Shown here one piece after another: positions 36,064 through 48,692 of a DNA stretch of 64,000 nucleotides. A program made the translations under genes and the position numbers. Within the stretch, counting starts at the first letter, position 1; every line of letters starts with the position of its first letter. Under the pieces are notes generated by a model, which was not told the origin of the DNA, ran no database searches, and saw nothing but the letters and a program-made list of their open reading frames with translations. This DNA is from Sipunculus nudus (taxonomy: Eukaryota; Annelida; Sipuncula; Golfingiida; Sipunculidae), in the NCBI GenBank assembly GCA_026874595.1, contig CM049309.1, forward strand, positions 9,139,076 to 9,203,075, given 5' to 3'.

Positions 36064-36352
36064 GGTTAGAATTTAGATTAGTCCAGATTAGAATTTATAT
36101 CTGGGCCAGACCAGTTTATAATCCTGTGATGAAGACTTCAGGATTGAAATCTGGTCTGGAGTAACCAAATAAATTTAAAATTTGAGAAAATGAACCATTT
36201 TTGTAATGACATGTTTCATTGTTGTGAAAGGGTTAAGGTCATTTTGTGACAACACAGAATTGATGCCGGTAGTACTTGGTTTCTTTAATACTAAAAAATA
36301 TATTTTTAGTTAAAAGATGCCATACATCCCTGTTATTGTGTGAAAAGGAATA

Positions 36353-37978
36353 ACAAGGGACCCATGGGTCGCATCGCTCAGCTGAATTTTGGAAAATATT
36401 AGTAACTGCAAAATATTTTTATATATTTTGGTTTTTTCATGTATATTATCATTAGAAAAGCTATGAGAAAATGGCCCTGCTAAAATGGAACTCTGTAAAT
36501 TATAGAATGATGGACATGAGCTAAACCATTTAGTGATGCACCAAGGGAACAAATAGGCCTATGGTAAGTGTTATATAAAAGTAACATTTCATAAACAAAT
36601 AATGTGTGAAGGTAATTAAGTTTTCAAAAGCTGTTAAATATATGGCCATATGAGTTAAAAATTAATCCCACACAGTTTGACCAATATTCCTAATTTTAAT
36701 ACTAAGTTAACAGTGTTATTCACACCTAGACCCTGCCAACTTTAAGAGATATAAATGAAATGCTACAAAGTATTTATATCTTCTTAAATCTTGTCAGTTA
36801 GCACTTACATTAGATCCTTATATTTTATCACATTTGAATATTAGGATTAAATTCCTGAATTTTTTTTATTTAAAACAATCAAAATTGTCCAAGTCTCATC
36901 AAAAAAAAATTTATTTAACATTAAAATTATAAGATTCATCTTGTTGATTAGTCCTGTGTATTGAAGGGGTGGGTGGGGGGAGGGGTCTCCGTTGTTACTG
37001 CTCGTTGCTGAAAAAATGTTAATTTTAAGATTCATCTAGTTCATAGTACAGGTCTGTCAACAGAATGGGGGTGGGGGGTGAGGGGGGGGGGGGGGAGCAG
37101 GGGGTTGCCAGAGAAAAAGGCTCGCTGTGGTATGGTATTAACTGCAGACAGCCTGATCAAGCTCAACTCAGTGGAGAGAGCTGCACTGAATGACCTACAG
37201 TCACCAAAGTGGACGGCTTGACAATGTATGGGAATACAACAAGAGCCGCCAAAATAAATTCAATTACTAGCCTAATTTTGCAGCTTTTATTTTCAAATTT
37301 CAGATTTTAACAGGTTAAATCCTTTTGTGTACATGCTGTGAAAATTTAATCCACAGTACTTACAGGAAAAAAACGTGCTGTGGCCAAAGTTGGGCAAAAT
37401 TTAAGGTACCAATTTTATATTTTTGCCAATATTTAAAAAAAATTTAACAGATTTTGATCTAATTTTTGGTATACAATTAAATTTTGATTATTCAAAGTTG
37501 TATTACTGAAAAAAAGTCCCTACCTTTAACACTTTTGGTCTTAAGTGACCAAATATCTTTCCTGATTTTTTTACAAAGCGCATTATGTTTGGGCCCATCA
37601 CTTTTTCAAATTAAATAATACTGACTTAATTTCTGGCATGTACATAGGAACTATATAGAGGAATATTTATGGTAAATATTAAGAAAACCAGATGAGTGGT
37701 TTTGATATTAGGCAGTCCTGAAGTATAAAAAAAGATTTCTAATAAAAAATTGATGTTTTTCCTTAATATCTCGAAGGAACGAAGTCCTATTGACCCAATT
37801 TTCGGCATGGTAGGAGATTTTTGGGACATCTAACTGTATGCCGAATTTCAGATTTGTAGTTTCAATGGTGTCGAAACGTGCCAGTCTTACGGACGTACGG
37901 ACGGACGGACAGACGGACGGACGATGGACAATGAACCACGACTATAGCTCAGATGACTTATAGTCAGCTGAGCTAAAA
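36353..37978 (+). mobile_element. family A element, copy 2 (1.63 kb)
   Basis: Starts ACAAGGGACCCATGGGTCGC then ATCGCTCAGCTGA. Ends with the same 3' hairpin and AGCTAAAA, preceded by ACGGACGGACGGACAG-type repeats (37891-37923). It has one internal unit (GTGCTGTGGCCAAAGTTGGG at 37375) and long G-rich runs at 36966-37106, including a run of about 14 G. Confidence 0.85.
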
Positions 37979-40194
37979 AGTAAATATCCAGATTCACTGA
38001 AAAGCCAACATATACTAGTAACTTTGAAATTATCTCTTGAGTGATCCTTTCAATCTTCCTGGTCACAAATGTGCATATATGGGGTAGTATCAGTAAAATT
38101 TTATAACAAGAACAGGACAAAGGTGAATAATAAACCTGTTGTTTGTCTTGTGACCTCTGACATCATTAAATATGTTTGCCTAGAATTAATTGAGGTGAGA
38201 AATTTGGTAAATATTTATAATGAATCCATAAGATTATTCCTCAGTCATCATACCGCCACAAAAAATAGTGATAGAAGTTGAGAGACATACAGACTGATGG
38301 ACTGTGGTACCAGTATATACTAAAATATATGTTGGTTCTGTCTAGAATGGGCATGTTAAAGTATGGGTTGAAAGAGATTAGGTACATCGGTACATGAAGC
38401 TTGATTTTCTAAGTAGGCTAGTGGATCATTTCAATGAACATGTCAATGTCCCTTACTTATGCATTCTCAACCAAGACTAAACAACTTATTCTTTAACCTA
38501 AAGAGATAAAAAAACAATTATGCCCAACTGAAGGAACTGAACAACTGACTTGACACGTACAAAATTGAAGGCATGACTGACCCATGGTACACACATTCAG
38601 CCATGTCAAAGACAGCTTTCAGGTAAAGAATTGTGGGAAATCAAACTTTAATGTCATGTGACCACATACAGCAGTCCCATGATCCTCTCTGCCATCTGTA
38701 TTCATCATCAAGTATGTTTCCTGGGTTACCAAAATATACATTTATATTTATATAAAGCCTTTTACACACTGGTATTTCATTATACTATTAAACATTATTC
38801 AATGTTTCTCTAATAACCTGCTATTTATAGCTCACTGAACATGTGTTTATATTGTCACTTATTCTCTAACATCCCTATAAATAATCTGTCAAACATTATA
38901 TCAGCATATTTATAAATTTTGCAAAAAAACCTAGCAGGCAATCTCTTTTGTCTCATGTAAAAAAAAAACCTTAGCAGGCAGTCTTTTTGTCTGACAAAAA
39001 CTTTATTATCGAAGTTGGAAAAAGGTAAGGATACGATTGTCAATTGATCTGTCTGTTATCTTGTCTATATGTTTGACTATATGTACAAGAAATATAAAAA
39101 GTTCCATAAAACCTGATTCCATTAAATTCTATATGGCAAAACAAACCTTTTAAAAAGAAGCGCTGGTATTGTTGTTGACCCAAATCTGGATGTTACAGTA
39201 GTACAGAATTGATATTCAGTGCTTATAATCTCACACTGGCGGAGGTATTCATTCTATAAGTGCTCTTCACTTTTGGTTTGATAATTCTTCTTTCATAAAG
39301 AACATTCTCAACTTTTAAAGACCCATAAAAAATAAGAACCACATCATAGTATTTTGATATAATATGATAGATTTCATTTATTATTACAGTGGAAATACAT
39401 ACATTCCTATGTGCTAAGACTTAAACAGTTAGATAAATGCTCAGGCAATAGCAGAGTACAGGTATATATGATTAAAGACACTTTCATTTAATTAAACAAG
39501 GATGAAATATGTCATATATTTAAGTCTCAGTATAATGTAACGTCATTAATTTTTTTCCATTACTATATGAAAGTAATATAACTGGTTTTGATATAGTATT
39601 CAGTAATAATTTTATTGTTAATTTAAATGACTGTTAATAAAACAAATAAGAATAACTCATTTCTCCCTTTTTTATCATTTTCTAAAATTTTGAAGTACTT
39701 ACATTTTATATTTTAAATTTCATGCCTCCTGAAGGATTTTTTTCAGGCATACAAACCCTGACAGCCCTTATCCTCGCCTTTTAAGGCCTAGACAATTCTG
39801 GATCTCCCCATTTCCAAATTCTGGAGTGACCCTGTCAATGTGGATACACTAATCACAACATGCAGTGTGTTATCATGAAACACCTGCATCTCACAAGACT
39901 AAACATGGCTGCAAAATCAGTGATTATCCGCAAGACAAGTCCCCACTGCACGACTCCAGATTCATTCATACATCAAGGGTTCTTTTGTGCTAAAACTGAA
40001 AGGACTTCAAGTGTGTTGACATTGGTAAGGGAAGTCCAGCTACATCATTCAATTCTTACATGTCAAACTTGATAAACACATGACAACAGACTATTCACAA
40101 ACTTTGTCATGTCTGAGTGCATGATCAGACTGGAGTAGTTTTTTTATCGTAGAATTTAAAGCCCTGGCCTTGCCACCATCTGTCTGTTGTTCAC

Positions 40195-40410
40195 TGGGAG
40201 CATTCTTCTGGGTTGTTAGTTTCCCAACATTTTTCAAAAGTTGTTCATTTCACACCATTCTCAGGATTGTTACTTTCCAAGTATTCCTTAGGGTTGTCAT
40301 TTTCATTATGTTACTCAAGGTTGTCTATTTCACAACCTTTTTCAATGTAGTTTATTTTACAGCATTCTCAAGCTATGTTCATTTCAGGACATTCTGCAGT
40401 CATTTCCTAT
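40195..40410 (+). repeat. degenerate 26-28 bp tandem repeat, about 8 copies
   Basis: Imperfect units of the type TTGTTCATTTCACACCATTC-TCAGGA recur with spacing of 26-28 bp. The near 27-bp period keeps a frame open with repeated F/V-rich peptide; there is no splice or domain support for coding. Confidence 0.7.
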
Positions 40411-42657
40411 GTAAGCTCCCCGTTAACTGATCACAATTGCATTATTTGTGTACAACTGAGCAAAACAAAAATTTAAAAACTTCAAGATGATATGATTATA
40501 GTGATTTTAAATATGAATTTATTGTAAATTTAAAAAAATTGAGTTTGCTGCCTAACAAGCATTGGCAATGTGCATGTTTGATCATTTGGTTATGGTTCTA
40601 ACATTATCTTAACTATCACTGCTAATGCTATGTAAATTGTTCAAGAACATCGAGTATTATACTCACATGACACATGGTTCAAATGCATACTTTGTGTTAA
40701 TTTCATATCTGTCAATCTTCATCAAAGCTAAACCACACAAAATAAAATATTAATCCTCACTGCAAGACACTGCAAATATATATAAATATTTAAGTACATG
40801 TTTTCTTGTCTATGAATTAGTTTAATGTAATTTTCTCACTGGATCAACCTTGAATACTGACATCTAAAACTATTAATAAAATAAACTGCTCACTTTCCAA
40901 CTGTATTATCAGAAAAAGATAAAGGTATATATGTTCATGGATTCAAGTGGGGACGACAAAAAGGATGTCTCTCATACACAAGCATGTATATCTATATTTT
41001 GCACATCATAGGTAGAAGAAGCTTGCACATTCTATCCAATTACCCCTATCCCCGTTAAAAAAAACCATCTTGAACAGGCAGTGGATCCCTGACTGTTTGT
41101 ATAGACTTCGGTTCTGAAAAAGCTGTTTATGGTCATTGTATTGTTGACATAAAAGCACTAGAGAGGGGGTTTAACCTACACAACCCAACCAGCTTTCACA
41201 TTGCACTTAAATTCATCTTTCTTCAGCACTCATGTCAGATCAATCATGCTCGTTTTATAAATGTTTTTGCCTCAGCGATGAAGCATAAAAACTCCACCTG
41301 CTGAGAGGGGGTGGTGAGATCATTGGAGCCAGCTGATGTTAACATAAAGATCTTTAAACAAATCTGAATGGCGGGGTTACTGGGGTCAAACCAAGTGGAG
41401 ACCACAGCGATCTGGCAAATCCTACCCCTCTTGCGGTGGACCACAAGTTGCCAGATTCTCAAGCCGCTAAGCAGCTGCTGTTAAATAACGGAAAGCTGGG
41501 GAAAATCGAAGCGGTGTGCTGGATGACATCATCCACCCAAAGTAAACTCTGGTGGAGAGTGAGTCATCCCCCTGAGCTGCATAATGACTGAAACCAGCAA
41601 TTTATATTACAGACAAGGTTGCAGGTACCTGTAAGCCTGGAGAAGGGGACCTTTCTGGAAGCGATGTTCGCTTTTAATATCACAAAGTTGACAATCTACT
41701 GTTTTTTTTAAAGAGTATTAAAATCCTAAGTTTCATAGGAAGATAAGGTGCTTTGTAACATATTAATATGATGCAGACGTGAGTCATAGTTATAAAAAGA
41801 CATATAATAGTACCAACGAGGCATATATATAACCTTTCTCACATTTTGCATCTGCAGTTTGTCAGCTAAGGTCTTGTGTCACGTAAGAACAACCACTGGT
41901 TAAAATTTATTCCGAATGGCATTCCTACTGCGGTTGTAGCTTGTTTGTCGTTTCAGCATAAACATTCATACTATACTAACCTGACATGTTTTCATACATA
42001 CTATATTTATTAACAGCCCTTAGCTACTTCCTATATACCATGTTTATTACTGCATACATGAGTTGAAAACGTATCAAATGTATCCCACATTTTACCCCTA
42101 GACAGATATATATGTCTTCCAGGAAAGGGCGGACATTTTTTTTTCAGCATAATATATGCAACCAATCAGCATAAAGGTCCGCATGATCTATTCCTGTGCT
42201 AGCTGTGCAGAAACAGACAAAATCTCACGAAGATGTTCATGAGGGACACCTTCAAGGTGTGTTCTCAGTATCGCAGTCTTTGATAAGTGATAACAACTAA
42301 CATATCTGTACAACCTGTGAACACTGCCCAAAATAATGGGCTTGCTGTCATAACATACATACACTAAACAGTCATATACTATGGTCACTAAGAATTTCTG
42401 TGTGTATGTATGTGCCTGGATGTGTATTTGTGTTGTGCTCAGGGTTGATGGCATTATAAGGTTGCAATAATGAACACAGGAGTGTTCACACAAAATCCAG
42501 TAGTAAGGATATAAATCAAGCATTTTCAAGAAAAAAACCCCATAAAATAACAATATCAGGAAAAATTCTAATGAACATAAATAATCAATATATATCAGCC
42601 CAGCAGATGAAGATGTTTGCTTTGTCATCACTCTGTCCTCCCTTATGCACTCTGTGA

Positions 42658-43395
42658 ACATCATGTCTTATGGCATTTTGACATTTTGTCCTGGACATTA
42701 TGTTCTGTGACATTTTGCCTGGACATCATGTCTTGTGACATTTTGTCCCTGGACATTACATCTTGTGGCATTTTGTACCTGGACATCAGGTCCAGATGGA
42801 TTTAGCTCTGGACATTATATCTTGAGGCATTTTGTCCCTTGACAAATTGTTCTGTGAAATTTTTTTCCCAAGACACTACATCTTGCAGCATTTTGCCCCT
42901 GGACATTATGTCCCGTTGGATTTTGCCCTGGATGTTAAATCTTGTGACATTTTGTCCTGGACATTATATTCTGTGACATTTTGCCTGGACATCATGTCTT
43001 GTGACATTTATTCCCTGGACATAACATCTTGTGACATTTTGTCCTGGACATTATATTCTGTGACATTTTGCCTGGACATCATGTCTTGTGACATTTATTC
43101 CCTGGACATAACATCTTGTGACATTTTGCCCCTTGACTACACTTGTGGCATTTTCCCCCCGGACATTATGTTTTGTGGCACTTGTACCTTGACATGTCCA
43201 GTTATTTTTTGCCCTGACATTATATCTTGAGGCATTTTATCCCTGGACATAAACATCCTGTGGTGTTTTGTCTCTGGACATTAGTTCTGTGAAATTTTGT
43301 CATGGGACATTATGTTCTGTGAAAATTTTGTCCCAAGACACAACATCTTTTGGCATTTTGTCCCTGGACTTTATGTCATGTGACTTTTTTTTACC
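42658..43395 (+). repeat. 29-bp minisatellite with an 87-bp higher-order repeat
   Basis: Units read GACATTTTGTCCTGGACATT-ATGTTCTGT with variants. One block of three units is repeated exactly, from 42944 and again from 43031 (offset 87 bp). Since 87 is divisible by 3, a long repetitive frame results, but flanking units drop out of phase and contain stops. Confidence 0.9.
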
Positions 43396-44516
43396 TAGCA
43401 CAGACATGTTTGAATGTATTAATTTTCACTTTGAGGCTTTTTCAAAACAGTGCAAGTCTATAGGTTATGAATCAGACAAAACATGAAAAATTTAATGTGA
43501 AAAAATGAACTGTATGTAAAGTACATTAAAGACCAGCTAATTATGTAGATTAAGATCAAAATGTGCAGAGAGAATGAATATACAATGACAATAATCTAAC
43601 TAAACATCCATGAACAAATAAGTCCAGTATGTAAATGAAACAAATTGTTCAGAAAAGAAAAAAGGGGATATAAATGAATAAGTGAAATAACTATATTGTA
43701 CAGTAACCAAACCATAGTTAAATTCTTAAGCATTCTGGACATTTTATCTCATGGCATTATTGTCCATAACAATTTTGTTTGGATAATGAAATGCACATTG
43801 ATATCATTAATACATATAGTGCAAGCTGGCTTATGGGAGCCAATATTGAAGTCCCTGAGTTACTTTATTACTAGGTACTTTCTTTGTCAGGTGGCTGACC
43901 TTACAGCACCTGTTATACGTCAGTACACACTGATGAGGGTCTTGGTCTAAGGGAATGAGTCTTGAGCCACCTGGCTGTCAATGTGATCAAAGCAGATCCA
44001 CCGAGTGGTGCCGCAACAAATCGCTTCTTTGATTCTTCATGGTGGCCTGGAATCAATGCTTTACGCAAAACTCTACAGAATGGGGTATGGTTATATCACC
44101 TGTCAGGTGTAATAAAAACAAGACTCAAAACATCAGCATGACAGCACTTTACCTAGTACCAGGACAAAGACTATAGATACTCACTTATATACCTAGATAC
44201 CCACACATATACATAGCTAGATACTCACATATATACCTAGATACATATTCATATAACTAGATACTCACACATATACCTTGATACCCACCTATGTACCTAT
44301 ATACCCACACTTATCCCTAGATAAACACACATATACCTAGATACCCACACATTAACCTAGATACCCACATATATACCTAGTTACCCACTCATATACCTAG
44401 ATACATATTCATATACCTAGACACCCACACATATACCTTTACACCCACCTACGTACCTAGATATCCACACATATACCTGGATACCCACTTATAATTTATA
44501 TACCTAGATATCCACT

Positions 44517-44765
44517 TAGGGGGCCTGGGCAGTCAAGGGGTAAAACAATTGGCTCTCTCCTCTACATCTCTATGGTTTGATTCCCAGTGTGGCCATGAGA
44601 GTTGGTTGTAGTTGCCCATGCAAGGCAGGTGTTTTTCTCTGGGTTCTCCGGTTTCCTCCACCCCTAGGCCTACTGACTACCTAACCCCATCATCTGAACC
44701 ATGGAGAGCGCCTTGTTTAAGTTTAATAACTATTTGTATAATCAATGTAAAATAAATGTTTATAT
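44517..44765 (+). mobile_element. tRNA-derived SINE copy 1 inside the 20-bp array
   Basis: Contains CAGTCAAGGGGTAAAACAAT and a pol III B-box-like GGTTTGATTCC (consensus GGTTCGANTCC). A downstream conserved stretch reads GTTTTTCTCTGGGTTCTCCG-GTTTCCTCC, a phrase widespread in invertebrate SINEs. The tail is AAATAAATG-like. It is not a functional tRNA: no cloverleaf can be completed. Confidence 0.65.
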
Positions 44766-45173
44766 TTATATCCACTTTTATACCTGGATACCCACTTATA
44801 TACCAAGATATCCACTTATATACCTAGATAATCATATACCTAGATAATCATATACCTAGATACCCACTCATATATCTAGATAATCATATACCTAGATACC
44901 CACTCATATACCTAGATAATCATATACCTAGATACCCATTCATATACCTAGATAATCATATACCTAGATACCCATTCATATACCTAGAAACCCACACACA
45001 TACCTAGATACCCACATATATACCTAGAAACATATTCATGTACCTAGATGCTTACACATATACCTAGATACCCACCTATGTACCTAAATACCCACACATA
45101 AACCTGGATACCCACACTCATACCTGGATACCCACACATACACCTAGATACCCACTTATATACCTAGATATCC

Positions 45174-45425
45174 ACTTAGGGACCTGGACTGTCAAGGGGT
45201 AAAACACTGGGCTATCTCCACTGCATCTCTTTGGTTCGATACCAGGTGTGGCCATGAGAGTAGGTTGTAGTTGTTGGTCCAAGGCAGGTGTTTTTCTCTG
45301 GGTTCTCTGGTTTCCTCCACCCCTACTGACTACCAAACCCCATCATCTGAGCCATGGAGTATGCCTTGATAAGTTTAACTTAAATAACTATTTTTACAAT
45401 CAACGAAAAATACATGTTTATATTA
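45174..45425 (+). mobile_element. tRNA-derived SINE copy 2 inside the 20-bp array
   Basis: Same sequence as copy 1 with substitutions: B-box-like GGTTCGATACC, then GGTGTGGCCATGAGAG and TTTTTCTCTGGGTTCTCTGG. It is flanked by the same array sub-variant (ATATCCACTTAGG on the left, ATATCCACTTxTATACC on the right) as copy 1, so it probably arose by duplication of array plus SINE. Confidence 0.65.
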
Positions 45426-45660
45426 ATATCCACTTGTATACCTTGATACCCACTTATATACCTGGATACCCACTTAAGGTAACATACCTAGATACCCACA
45501 CATATACCTAGATACCCACTTATATACCTAGATATAAACTCATATACCGGGATACCCACTGATATACTTGGATACCCACTTTGGGGTACATACCTAGATA
45601 CCCACACATAACCTAGATACTCATTTCTATACCCAGATATAGACTTATATACCTAGATAC

Positions 45661-46591
45661 TAGTGGTGGGAGTTGGTTCTTTTTTCATAATCGATCATCG
45701 GTTTGAGCAAACCGACTGATGATCGTTTATTAATTGGTTCAGACAAATATATGCAATTATCAAAGAAATATGCAATTGTCTGTGAAACTGTATCTGCGTT
45801 TCCCCGGCAGGTATTCTCCTCTCGCGCACGAGTGTAACGATCTTCCACGTATATAGACACAATCAGACTAATTTTTAGGATCACTTTAAACGATCGGCAA
45901 CGTCGGGTAATATCTTTCACCATGGAAATTAAGAGCATCTAAGAATGTTAGGCCAATAGAGGGGCTGTTTTTCTAGCACATGAAGGCAGATTTACGGGCC
46001 AAGGTTCGCTTGGGACAAATCATACAAAAAAATTGCAAACTAGTCCAAAAAAAGAAAATTCCTGCTGAAATCCAAATACTCGACCGGCCGGGTCAGCCCC
46101 AACAAAGATTTTTTTTAAGGACGGCCTTAACAGCGGCCCTGGCATCGGTTGAATAGATTATTTCTAAGAGAATCTCGCAAAATTGGCATAGACCTGGAGA
46201 ATTTATGGAGTATTTTAACGCCTTCCCGCCCATATTTTGCAATGTACATCTTGCAATGTACATCTCGTCAGAAAACACTCCGCCAATTCTGCAGCTCCCT
46301 AGATATAGCTGCAAGCTCACAGATAATAAGTTTAATAAGTCCTCCATTCTCGCATCTACTGTGTCATACTCAGTTACATACGGAAGTTATTTGGGAACAC
46401 AGACTCATTATATGAAGCGCGGAATGTGGTAAAAAATGGAAGAATCATTTTTGCCTATAACTAAAAGGCATTTTGGAAAGAAAACAATCATTATTATGAT
46501 GTAATCGATAGTTGCCTTTGGTAATCGAGCGCTTGAAAGTGGCAGCAAACCGACTGACTTTCGATAAAACTCCATGATCGGCCCACCACTA
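45661..46591. mobile_element. hAT-like element inserted in the 20-bp array
   Basis: Perfect 10-bp terminal inverted repeats TAGTGGTGGG / CCCACCACTA, flanked on both sides by CTAGATAC (45653-45660 and 46592-46599). An 8-bp duplication is the hAT hallmark, but CTAGATAC is also part of the array unit, so the duplication is not independent proof. Near the left end is a hairpin (CGATCATCGGTTTG / CAAACCGACTGATGATCG). Base composition is GC-richer than the array. Frames of 84-92 codons on both strands are unrecognised. Confidence 0.7.
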
Positions 46592-47145
46592 CTAGATACC
46601 CACTTGTATAACTGGATTACTACTTTAGGGAATATACCTAGATACCCACATATACAGCCCAATTCAATGGCGAGATCTGTGTGTTTTTTATATGTACATT
46701 TATGTGGTTGGCTTTTTACTTGCAGGGTTAGATTTTGTTGATGCTTTCATTTTAGAGATTTAACTGTGCATTAAATTATACAGAATATATCAATTGTCTT
46801 AACAATTAATGGAACACCATAGGCAGCATTTAATGACTGAAAGTTCTTGTTCATCACAGGAAGATAATGTTAAAGATCTCAGTATTAATAAATCAATCCT
46901 CTGATTAGTGACACAAGTTACATTAGATGCCAAGGACGCTACAACATGATAAATGTATGTTTACCTGAGCACATGGTGTATCTTTTTTACAAATTTGACA
47001 CCCAAGTGAACAAAAAGGCAACCACCGTATATTTATGTTTTCACAGCCTTTTTAAAGTATTAAGCAGAGTTTTCCAGCCTTAAGTTGTTGGGGAGTGAAT
47101 TCCAAGGAAAACTGGGGATTTCAATCAAAACTTAAAGAGGCATTC

Positions 47146-47505
47146 TCTAGTTGCCTAAAAATTAGCTGTACCTATCACATTTTTTTATTTTATGTAGTTC
47201 ATATCTTCTACTGAACCTTGTATCTGAATAATTAGTCATGAAAGTTCATCCTGAACACTTTTTTCATAACCTGTTGTGGCAACAGGATAGATGGCTTTGC
47301 TATAACATGTCTTCATTTTCAACAGCCATTTCATCATTTTCAAGTGCATTTGTTTGAGCCATGACTTAGCTGATCCCAAGGTACCTCTGTGTGTGTAAAC
47401 AACAGATTACTTGCGTCTGACACACAGACATACCACACCCATGCATTATTTGGCCAGTTAAGCACCCGGGGCCAAAAAGGTTTGGCGAAGTGATTATTTC
47501 TTAGA
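47146..47505 (+). repeat. dispersed repeat family G, copy 2 (uninterrupted)
   Basis: Direct-orientation match to 21904-22435 without the 158-bp MITE. It supplies the unoccupied-site comparison at 47217-47220. Confidence 0.8.
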
Positions 47506-47887
47506 TATCAAGCATTTTGTGACAGCTCTGAGAGTTAGTAAATCTTTTCCCAACTAGATTTATCTTCTTTAAGTTATACCTTTGTGGTGCTTTATGTACC
47601 AGATGAAACCAGCAGAATAATGCAGTGAGGTACAAGTGATAAGCTGATCATTAAACACTGTACTAGTGGCATCTAGGGCTGTTGATTAATATGTTTATTG
47701 TATATTAATTAAAAATAGTAAAACAGGTAAAACAGAAATTTTTAAAACATATTTGTCACAGCATTAATCACAGGAGGAAAGAGAGATGAGCAAAATACAT
47801 TTATGGTCATGAGTGAAGCTGGGCCTTAAGGAATAAGTTATATGATTAAATCAGTGACCAATCAGAATCTGAGAAAGAAGACGGGTG

Positions 47888-48432
47888 TACGCTCTTTACA
47901 CAGTGCTTTACCTATAGGGCTACTACCTATATTGTAAGGCGCTGTTTGTTATGACCTCGTATCCTGAATTGCAACACCAGAGGGGAGCACTGTATTTTTG
48001 TCCAATCAGATGAGACCTTGTGCTGGAAGACAAAGCCAAGCGAGGAATACACAGAGCCAATCATATTCATTTCTTTTTGAGTGACAGCTCATCCCCCAGC
48101 GTAACCGTCTGAAAAGGCCACAGGCTCAGAGAGAATTGCCCCTGACGTGGTTTGCTTAGGGCCTTGGGCACATAGGATGCTCAGCCGGTGAGCTGTAATT
48201 CAAACGAAACGTAACAACAAAGGCTGCGTGCACACCTCCTTGCTGGTTTCAGTTCTGCAGACAACAGATACATGGCTACGCTAACACAGTCATAATGTCA
48301 TAATCGAATCGATCGATGATGCGAGAATGCAGAGGGAGTAATTTAAATTTGACCGGAAACTCAATAAGCGGCGCTTGAAGCGCAGCAATGCGCTTGAAGC
48401 GCAGCAATGGGCGGAGCCAGGATGCCTGTCGA
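47888..48432 (-). repeat. 530-bp repeat, inverted copy of 25806-26333
   Basis: Starts TACGCTCTTTACACAGTGC and ends GGCGGAGCCAGGATGCCTGT. It differs from its partner by substitutions and by a tandem duplication of CGCTTGAAGCGCAGCAATG at 48371-48409. Confidence 0.85.
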
Positions 48433-48692
48433 GTGTTTGTTTATTGGCATCTGATTGGCTGCTTGTCACATCATACGCACGTTTATTTCAGTGGAAAACG
48501 AACCGCCATCTGGTGTCAAAATATATCATAAACGGTCAAAGCTGGCAGCATGAAAATCGGTTGCTTATTTAGAAGCGCAAGATTTCCGCTGCCTCGGGAG
48601 CGTAAGACGGGTGTTGCTGGACTGTTAGGTTTGGCAGGCCCAGCACGCAGCCAAGTGTATATCACTGTATGTTTTACATGGATATTGGAATA

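Larger units (their letters stand above)
44170..45652 (+). repeat. 20-bp tandem array (ACCTAGATACCCACACATAT), with two embedded SINE copies
   Basis: Consensus unit ACCTAGATACCCACACATAT with A/T variants (ACTTATAT, ATTCATAT). There are dozens of units in blocks 44175-44516, 44766-45173 and 45426-45652, and a remnant at 46592-46650 beyond the hAT-like insertion. The blocks are separated by two copies of a tRNA-like SINE. Confidence 0.92.

Noticed and set aside
39860-40072. Plus-strand frame followed by a GTAAGG donor near 40025
   Set aside because: There is no clear acceptor, no family resemblance and no neighbouring exon. A chance donor is likely in 64 kb.
40170-40430. 86-codon hydrophobic frame that looks like membrane segments
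   Set aside because: It results from a degenerate 27-bp tandem repeat rich in T, which gives F/V/L-rich translation.
42832-43230. Open frame of about 130 codons in plus strand
   Set aside because: It is the translation of the 29/87-bp minisatellite and has no splice or domain support.
45233-45243. tRNA gene suggested by GGTTCGATACC
   Set aside because: It is a B box within a SINE. No acceptor stem or cloverleaf can be completed, and a second mutated copy shares the context.
48371-48409. CpG-containing segment near 48.4 kb as an FKBP12 promoter or first exon
   Set aside because: It lies downstream of exon 2 with respect to FKBP12 transcription and belongs to the inverted 530-bp repeat.
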